Assembly: GCA_016839805.1 (NCBI GenBank)
Contig: JAEOTO010000007.1
Location: 21,171-85,170, forward strand
Direction: 5' to 3'
Source of the DNA: Candidatus Hermodarchaeota archaeon
GTDB taxonomy: Archaea > Asgardarchaeota > Hermodarchaeia > Hermodarchaeales > Hermodarchaeaceae
Length of the DNA: 64,000 bases
Shown: positions 59,900 to 64,000 of the stretch, one piece after another
How positions within the stretch are numbered: position 1 is the first letter of the stretch
Layout of the letters: each line of letters begins with the position of its first letter
Position numbers and translations under genes: made by a program
Notes under the pieces: model-generated
What the model was told of the DNA's origin: nothing
The model's input: only the letters and a program-made list of their open reading frames with translations
The model's database searches: none

Positions 59900-61204
59900 A
59901 TGTCTGAAGAAGCAGCAGTTAGTAGTAGTCGGCGCTATTTCGTTGTCTTAGGAGCATTAATTATCCAAGTTTGTTTGGGTTCCATCTATGCTTGGTCCAT
60001 TTTCCAAACAGCACTTAGGGGTGGCATCTATAATTGGCCTTCCTTCTGGACACAACTACCCTTTGCAGCGGGCCTTGCCTCCTTTGCGGTATTCATGATT
60101 TTCGCAGGACGATGGCAAGATCGCGTTGGTCCACGAAAAGTTGCCATGCTCGGAGGAATTCTTCTCGGAGTCGGATACCTCATTGCAGGACTCGTAGACA
60201 TTGTCAGTGGAGGAAATCCTGCTATTGGTACCGCATGGTTAGTATTAACTTACGGAATCATTGGAGGAGCAGGCATCGGTTTCGCCTATGTCTGTCCTAT
60301 TGCCGCCCTAGTCAAATGGTTCCCTGACAAAAAGGGATTAATAACCGGTATCGCGGTAGCAGGTTTTGGCGCCGGAGCCCTTGTCATGGGTTATGTTGAA
60401 ACAGGGTTACTTTCCCTACCAATCATCTTTCCAATGGTTGGTGGAGCATTTTTGATCCTGGGTGTGCTCTACCTAATCCTTGTCGTTCTCGGAGCACAAA
60501 TCCTGTTTAATCCTCCTCCAGGCTGGATACCCCCAGGGTATCAACCAACTGCAGGAACCGCTGATTCCAAAGGAAAGGAGTTCATGCCGCGTGAAATGAT
60601 TAGTACAATTGTATTCTGGTTAATGTGGTTCATGTTCCTGTTCGCTGCAACAGCGGGATTAATGACACTAGGAAATGTGAAAAGTGCTGCTCAAGCTATT
60701 GATCCCATTACTGCAGCTGATCCTATAATATGGGGTTTTATTGCGGCTCTAATTGTGGGTGTCATGTCTATCTTCAACGCAGCTGGACGGATTGTTTGGG
60801 GTGCGATTTCTGATCGAATTGGTCGGGTCACCACTTTGGTGATAATGTTCGTGTTACTCACGATCGGTATGTTTAGCTTCGCTTATCTGAGTACAACCAT
60901 AGCTAGCTGGGTCATCGTGATGACTGTGGCTTCGCTTATCGGCTTCTGCTTCGGAGGAAACTTTGCCCTCTTTCCATCCTCAACCGCTGACTACTTCGGC
61001 TCGAAGAACGTGGGCTCAAATTATGGTGTCTTATTCACCTCTTATGGGGTAGCAGGAATCGTTGGGGCACTCGCCGCAGGACTAATTGTTGACATCACAG
61101 GCAGCTACTTCATGGCATTCGTTCTTACAGGGGTACTAGCCATCGTGGCTATCATTCTAGCCCTAGCTTTGTATCGTATCCGTCGACCAACTGCAAAGAA
61201 ATAA
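59900..61204 (+). CDS. OFA-family MFS transporter (oxalate/formate antiporter-like)
   Basis: A 434-residue MFS protein with 12 helices. GSIYAWSIFQTAL in the first helix, RWQDRVGPRKVAMLGG after helix 2, GGAGIGFAYVCPIAALVKWF and KKGLITGIAVAGFGAGALV are characteristic of the OFA subfamily, which exchanges small monocarboxylates or dicarboxylates. NPPPGWIPPGYQP in the cytosolic loop is also a family hallmark. AGGTGA lies eight bases before ATG 59900; the frame opens at GTG 59846. Transported substrate cannot be predicted reliably. Confidence 0.9.
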   Translation: MSEEAAVSSSRRYFVVLGALIIQVCLGSIYAWSIFQTALRGGIYNWPSFWTQLPFAAGLASFAVFMIFAGRWQDRVGPRKVAMLGGILLGVGYLIAGLVDIVSGGNPAIGTAWLVLTYGIIGGAGIGFAYVCPIAALVKWFPDKKGLITGIAVAGFGAGALVMGYVETGLLSLPIIFPMVGGAFLILGVLYLILVVLGAQILFNPPPGWIPPGYQPTAGTADSKGKEFMPREMISTIVFWLMWFMFLFAATAGLMTLGNVKSAAQAIDPITAADPIIWGFIAALIVGVMSIFNAAGRIVWGAISDRIGRVTTLVIMFVLLTIGMFSFAYLSTTIASWVIVMTVASLIGFCFGGNFALFPSSTADYFGSKNVGSNYGVLFTSYGVAGIVGALAAGLIVDITGSYFMAFVLTGVLAIVAIILALALYRIRRPTAKK

Positions 61205-61224
61205 TCTGAGGCGCTCTGGGCCGT

Positions 61225-61974
61225 TTACTTCTTCTTTTTGTGCCCAATTACACTGAGGTATATGGCACTTTCATTTTCGCCATCTATCTGTAACAAATGG
61301 TTCACTTCATCATCAAAAAATGCTGCCACTTGACAACTTCCTAGCCCTAAACCCTCAACAGCCAAGGCCAAATTTTGAGCAATATGTCCTGCATCTAAAA
61401 AGACATAACGAAAGGCCCGTTGTCGATATTTCCATTTAGATCTTTCAAAGATTGCCGTCCAAATAATCACCACATTTCCCTCAGCAAGCATTCCTTGATC
61501 CAATGCAGCCCTTGCGAGTGCTTCACCGTAGTCTCCTTTATTGATAAGCTCAAGAGTGCCCTTTTCAATGCAATAATGATACATTCCAGGCTCAATACCA
61601 GTAACATTATTGATGCCAAGATACGTTTCAACAGGGTATAATCCTCCTGCTGAGGGCGCAGTTCGCAAGCCAATAACTTCACCATATGCAGGTACTCCAG
61701 GCTCAGTGACCCCTTGAATTGCCCAAAGAATTTGTGATAGCTCTTCTTTAGACATGGCTTTGCCTGAAAACTTACGGACACTTCGTCTTTGGTTCAAGAG
61801 CTGCCAAAGACCAGGTCCTTGTTGCGTTTGCGGAGCTGGTAATCGAATTTGCTTGGAGTTCTCATAGACCTTATACGCAGGAGGTTTCGTTCTCAGGTTG
61901 AGAGGTTGTCGAGGTAACTTGTCACGTTCATACTTAGTATTCCTGCAGAACTGAGAACCTATTTCGTTTGACAT
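61225..61974 (-). CDS. SagB/ThcOx-type nitroreductase-family oxidoreductase
   Basis: A 249-residue FMN-dependent protein. RRSVRKFSGKAMSKEELSQILWA is the nitroreductase N-terminal motif (in parts RRSVRKFSG and LSQILWA); RTAPSAGGLYPVETYL and RYVFLDAGHIAQNLALAVEGLGL are SagB-subfamily signatures. Family members oxidise azolines or other substrates. No cyclodehydratase gene is nearby, so a peptide-modifying role is not supported here. It ends the operon, nine bases after the flavin-oxidoreductase gene. Confidence 0.9.
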   Translation of the reverse strand: MSNEIGSQFCRNTKYERDKLPRQPLNLRTKPPAYKVYENSKQIRLPAPQTQQGPGLWQLLNQRRSVRKFSGKAMSKEELSQILWAIQGVTEPGVPAYGEVIGLRTAPSAGGLYPVETYLGINNVTGIEPGMYHYCIEKGTLELINKGDYGEALARAALDQGMLAEGNVVIIWTAIFERSKWKYRQRAFRYVFLDAGHIAQNLALAVEGLGLGSCQVAAFFDDEVNHLLQIDGENESAIYLSVIGHKKKK

Positions 61975-61983
61975 ATTACAACC

Positions 61984-62955
61984 TCATTTTGTTTTCAAGA
62001 ATTTAACCGCTTTAATTGCCCAATCCGGGTCGTTCTTTAATGCACGTCCTATCGCAATGAAATCTACTTTCCCTTCCCGAATAACTTGGTCTACAAATTG
62101 CGGCGTCTTAACGCCCCCTACACCAATAACAGGAATATCCACAGATTGTTTGATTGCATGGGCTTGCGGTACAAAGAAGCCTTCCTCTGCAGCCAATGAA
62201 GAGGGGGCACTACCACAGAGGCCTCCTGACACGTTAATTATATCGACACCAGCAGCCGCCAGTTGTTTAGCGAATTGTTGTGAATCTTCGATTTGTGTTC
62301 CCATCATCTGAAGATCTACGGAGCCCAAACGATAAGATAGGAACCGTGTACCAATCTGCTTACGGACCTGCCGTACTATTTCTAAGGGGAATCGAATACG
62401 GTTTTCAAAGCTCCCGCCATACATATCAGTACGATGATTAGTTAGCGGAGACGAGAATTGATTTAATAAGAACCCATGGGCACCATGAACTTCCACTCCA
62501 TCGAATCCAGCACTCACTGCACGATCAGCAGCCCGACTAAATGCATATCTCAAAGCTTCAATCTCTTCTACCATAAGTTCTCGTGCTCCTTCTTTCGCTG
62601 AGGGAGCCACCCGCTCAATGCCCAATTTTTCGTCAGCTTTCGCTCCAGCATGGGTAATCTGCAATATTATCCGTGTGTTGAAAGGTTGAATTCGTTTGAC
62701 CAGTTCCTTTAGTCCTGGCACCAAATGATCATCATAAATGCCTAATTGTCGTTTTGCTCGTTGACCGTTTAAACTCACATAGCTATGCTCAACGATAATG
62801 AGTCCTAAAGCCTCTGCTCGTTGCTCATAAAATTTAATGAGTTTCTCTGTGACACCACCTTCTACGGTAGCATGGTCTCCTTGCATGGGTGGCATGACAA
62901 AGCGGTTTTTAAAAAAAACGCCTTTCACCTTTAATGAATCTAAAACACTAGACAC
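61984..62955 (-). CDS. Old-yellow-enzyme family NADH:flavin oxidoreductase
   Basis: A 323-residue TIM-barrel FMN enzyme. NRFVMPPMQGDHATVEGGVT, QITHAGAKADEKL, EVHGAHGFLLNQF and SPLTNHRTDMYGG hold the flavin and substrate sites; RFLSYRLGS and PVIGVGGVKTPQF follow, then VDFIAIGRALKNDPDW. It reduces activated alkenes such as enones or enoyl-CoA-like compounds, depending on subtype. It is single-domain, without the Fe-S/FAD extension of 2,4-dienoyl-CoA reductases. GGAGGT six bases before GTG 62955 settles the start. It is the first gene of a two-gene operon with SagB. Confidence 0.93.
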   Translation of the reverse strand: MSSVLDSLKVKGVFFKNRFVMPPMQGDHATVEGGVTEKLIKFYEQRAEALGLIIVEHSYVSLNGQRAKRQLGIYDDHLVPGLKELVKRIQPFNTRIILQITHAGAKADEKLGIERVAPSAKEGARELMVEEIEALRYAFSRAADRAVSAGFDGVEVHGAHGFLLNQFSSPLTNHRTDMYGGSFENRIRFPLEIVRQVRKQIGTRFLSYRLGSVDLQMMGTQIEDSQQFAKQLAAAGVDIINVSGGLCGSAPSSLAAEEGFFVPQAHAIKQSVDIPVIGVGGVKTPQFVDQVIREGKVDFIAIGRALKNDPDWAIKAVKFLKTK

Positions 62956-63103
62956 AATCTTACCTCCGTGTTCAATATTGGCTCATGACAAGCTTCTTGA
63001 ATAAAAACCAACCGGCATTTCATCTGTGCCTGGCAATACCTATACATTTTTGTGGAAGAACAGAACGCCTCTTTGATGTTCAATATTTTGGATCGTGAAT
63101 TTG

Positions 63104-63325
63104 ATGACCGAATGCGAGACAAAGAAGAAGCTTATCGTAGTTGAGAATTGTATCGAATGTCCTTATGTCCGTAATCAAGGAGAGTCAGGAAGCGGAAAAG
63201 TTGCCCTCTATTGTACGCACCCGAATCTTGTGACTGGAGCGAAATTCATTATCAGCTTTGATGACCTGATTCAGAAAGGTTTTACCATTCCCGACTGGTG
63301 TCCCCTTGAAGATTATACTGATTAA
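63104..63325 (+). CDS. Small cysteine-rich protein, possible metal binder
   Basis: A 73-residue protein: ENCIECPYVRNQGES, then VALYCTHPNLV and TIPDWCPLEDY. The five cysteines and the late His form a spaced pattern seen in small archaeal and bacterial proteins ending in IPxWCPLE, where metal or Fe-S binding is presumed. ATG 63104 is taken, with a GTG at 63095 as alternative. No partner gene is apparent. The family is known to me only by pattern, not by function. Confidence 0.7.
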   Translation: MTECETKKKLIVVENCIECPYVRNQGESGSGKVALYCTHPNLVTGAKFIISFDDLIQKGFTIPDWCPLEDYTD

Positions 63326-63350
63326 TTAGCTTAGATTTTTTTGGATCACT

Positions 63351-63605
63351 TCAAGAATGCCTGATTAGGGTTTCATAATAATGCCTGCATTCTGGGCAGC
63401 TATACCCCTCGTCTGGTTGCACCTGCTTCCCACAAGCAGGACAATTGATTAGCGTTATGCTGAGCCCTCCAACGAGAGAATTCAAGGAAATTAACGCCGA
63501 TAAGGATTCGTTTTTTCGTGGAGTATTTTGGAAGGAGTTTCCATTAGGGTCTTTCTCCTCATTGAGGGCTTCTTTGATGACGGGAAGGTTATCCTCTGGC
63601 AACAA
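63351..63605 (-). CDS. Small zinc-ribbon protein
   Basis: An 84-residue protein with a charged N-terminal half (LPEDNLPVIKEALNEEKDPN) and a C-terminal ribbon: CPACGK followed by CPECRHYYE. The ribbon cysteines suggest zinc binding. The start is TTG 63605, with no strong ribosome site. It is convergent with the previous gene. The hydrophobic LISLNSLVGGLSITLI stretch before the ribbon is probably part of the fold rather than a membrane segment. Confidence 0.55.
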   Translation of the reverse strand: MLPEDNLPVIKEALNEEKDPNGNSFQNTPRKNESLSALISLNSLVGGLSITLINCPACGKQVQPDEGYSCPECRHYYETLIRHS

Positions 63606-63809
63606 TCAATGTCTACTTAATTCTTTAGAACTGTGGCTAAAGCCATGAATTATGTGCTATTCTCTGTAACTTCGAAGACTTAATTGCTGTAATCTTGTTT
63701 TTAATCAAATCTAGAAGGAGAACCTTATCTTGCATCTTTAAAGAGTTGAACTGTTAATGAATATTATTCGATACACTAACCATCCTAATGACGGATTGAG
63801 GGCGTTACT

Positions 63810-64000
63810 GTGGTTTTGGTTGTAGTTTTTTGGTTGGTATTGGTCTCAGGCGTATTACATATTGTCGAGGAGACCCTCACCGGATGGGTTTCTTGGTTTC
63901 AGCGCTATATGCCTTCAATGACGGCTCGACAGTTTTGGATAGTGAATGCGCTCTTCCTTCTCCTGTGTATAACTGCACTCATGGTAAATGCGGCGCTTCC
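63810..64000 (+). CDS. HXXEE-family membrane protein, N-terminal part (runs off the window)
   Basis: From GTG 63810 the plus strand stays open to the window edge, 63 codons. The sequence begins with a hydrophobic helix (VVLVVVFWLVLVSGVL), then HIVEETLTGW, the HXXEE motif, then WFQRYMPSMTARQFWIVNAL and a second hydrophobic stretch. This matches the HXXEE membrane family of unknown function. GAGGG lies about nine bases before the GTG. The rest of the gene is outside the window. Confidence 0.65.
   Translation, partial: MVLVVVFWLVLVSGVLHIVEETLTGWVSWFQRYMPSMTARQFWIVNALFLLLCITALMVNAAL

Noticed and set aside
1..64000. tRNA, rRNA, CRISPR arrays, insertion sequences
   Set aside because: Spacers were read for T-loop consensus, regular repeats and transposase motifs; none was found, although a weak or intron-bearing tRNA could be missed by eye.

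Overview
The window looks archaeal, most likely from an Asgard (Promethearchaeota) lineage, possibly Heimdallarchaeia-like. Two Ras/Rab-type small GTPases, a membrane receptor with a cytosolic longin-like domain, several KaiC/GvpD-type ATPases, an isopentenyl phosphate kinase, an archaeosortase and many surface proteins with an N-glycosylation-rich ectodomain and an IPGFPI-type C-terminal anchor all point that way. Base composition is AT-leaning. Genes use ATG, GTG and TTG starts, often behind GGAGG-like ribosome binding sites. TATA-like boxes and U-tract hairpins are visible. The lineage call rests on gene style only; no rRNA, tRNA or CRISPR array was recognised.

Layout. 1-1.2 kb: the start of an acyl-CoA dehydrogenase gene and a small ribbon-helix-helix-like protein. 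1.37-3.68 kb: a sulfur-relay operon of TusA, DsrE, an IscS-like protein whose PLP lysine is replaced by Asp, and IscU. 3.7-12.1 kb: a signalling island with a lone response regulator, a two-domain RecA-like ATPase, a Ras-like GTPase, a KaiC-like ATPase, a divergent pair of RecA-like ATPases (one with an altered P-loop), an archaeosortase, and a five-PAS histidine kinase. 12.4-15 kb: a small conserved protein and acetyl-CoA synthetase. 15.1-33 kb: a cell-envelope region with related membrane/zinc-ribbon proteins, IPGFPI-tailed secreted proteins, a giant beta-helix/propeller protein and a zinc carboxypeptidase, interrupted by a Glu/Leu-type dehydrogenase and a LUD-domain protein. 33-39 kb: a GC-rich ncRNA candidate, three tandem paralogous membrane proteins plus a winged-helix regulator, and a divergent ABC exporter. 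39-51 kb: transporters, a second acyl-CoA dehydrogenase-like enzyme, a GNAT, a TetR regulator with its own palindrome, an SPFH protein, a sugar-isomerase-like protein, isopentenyl phosphate kinase, a membrane gene with a decayed copy, and a second small GTPase. 51.6-64 kb: a saccharopine-dehydrogenase-like oxidoreductase, an FGGY kinase, an NTF2-like protein, the longin-domain receptor, a sialidase-like surface protein, an OFA-type transporter, a SagB/old-yellow-enzyme pair and small zinc-binding proteins.

How the genes fit together. The archaeosortase at 8.6-9.2 kb is a natural candidate processor of the IPGFPI-tailed proteins at 16, 22.5 and 31 kb. The TusA/DsrE/IscS-like/IscU cassette suggests that sulfur reaches the Fe-S scaffold by persulfide transfer rather than by a classical PLP desulfurase. 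The signalling island places a GTPase, paired intact and altered RecA ATPases and two-component parts together; this, with the longin receptor, is the best candidate for an undescribed system. All functions are inferred from sequence read by eye, without database searches.
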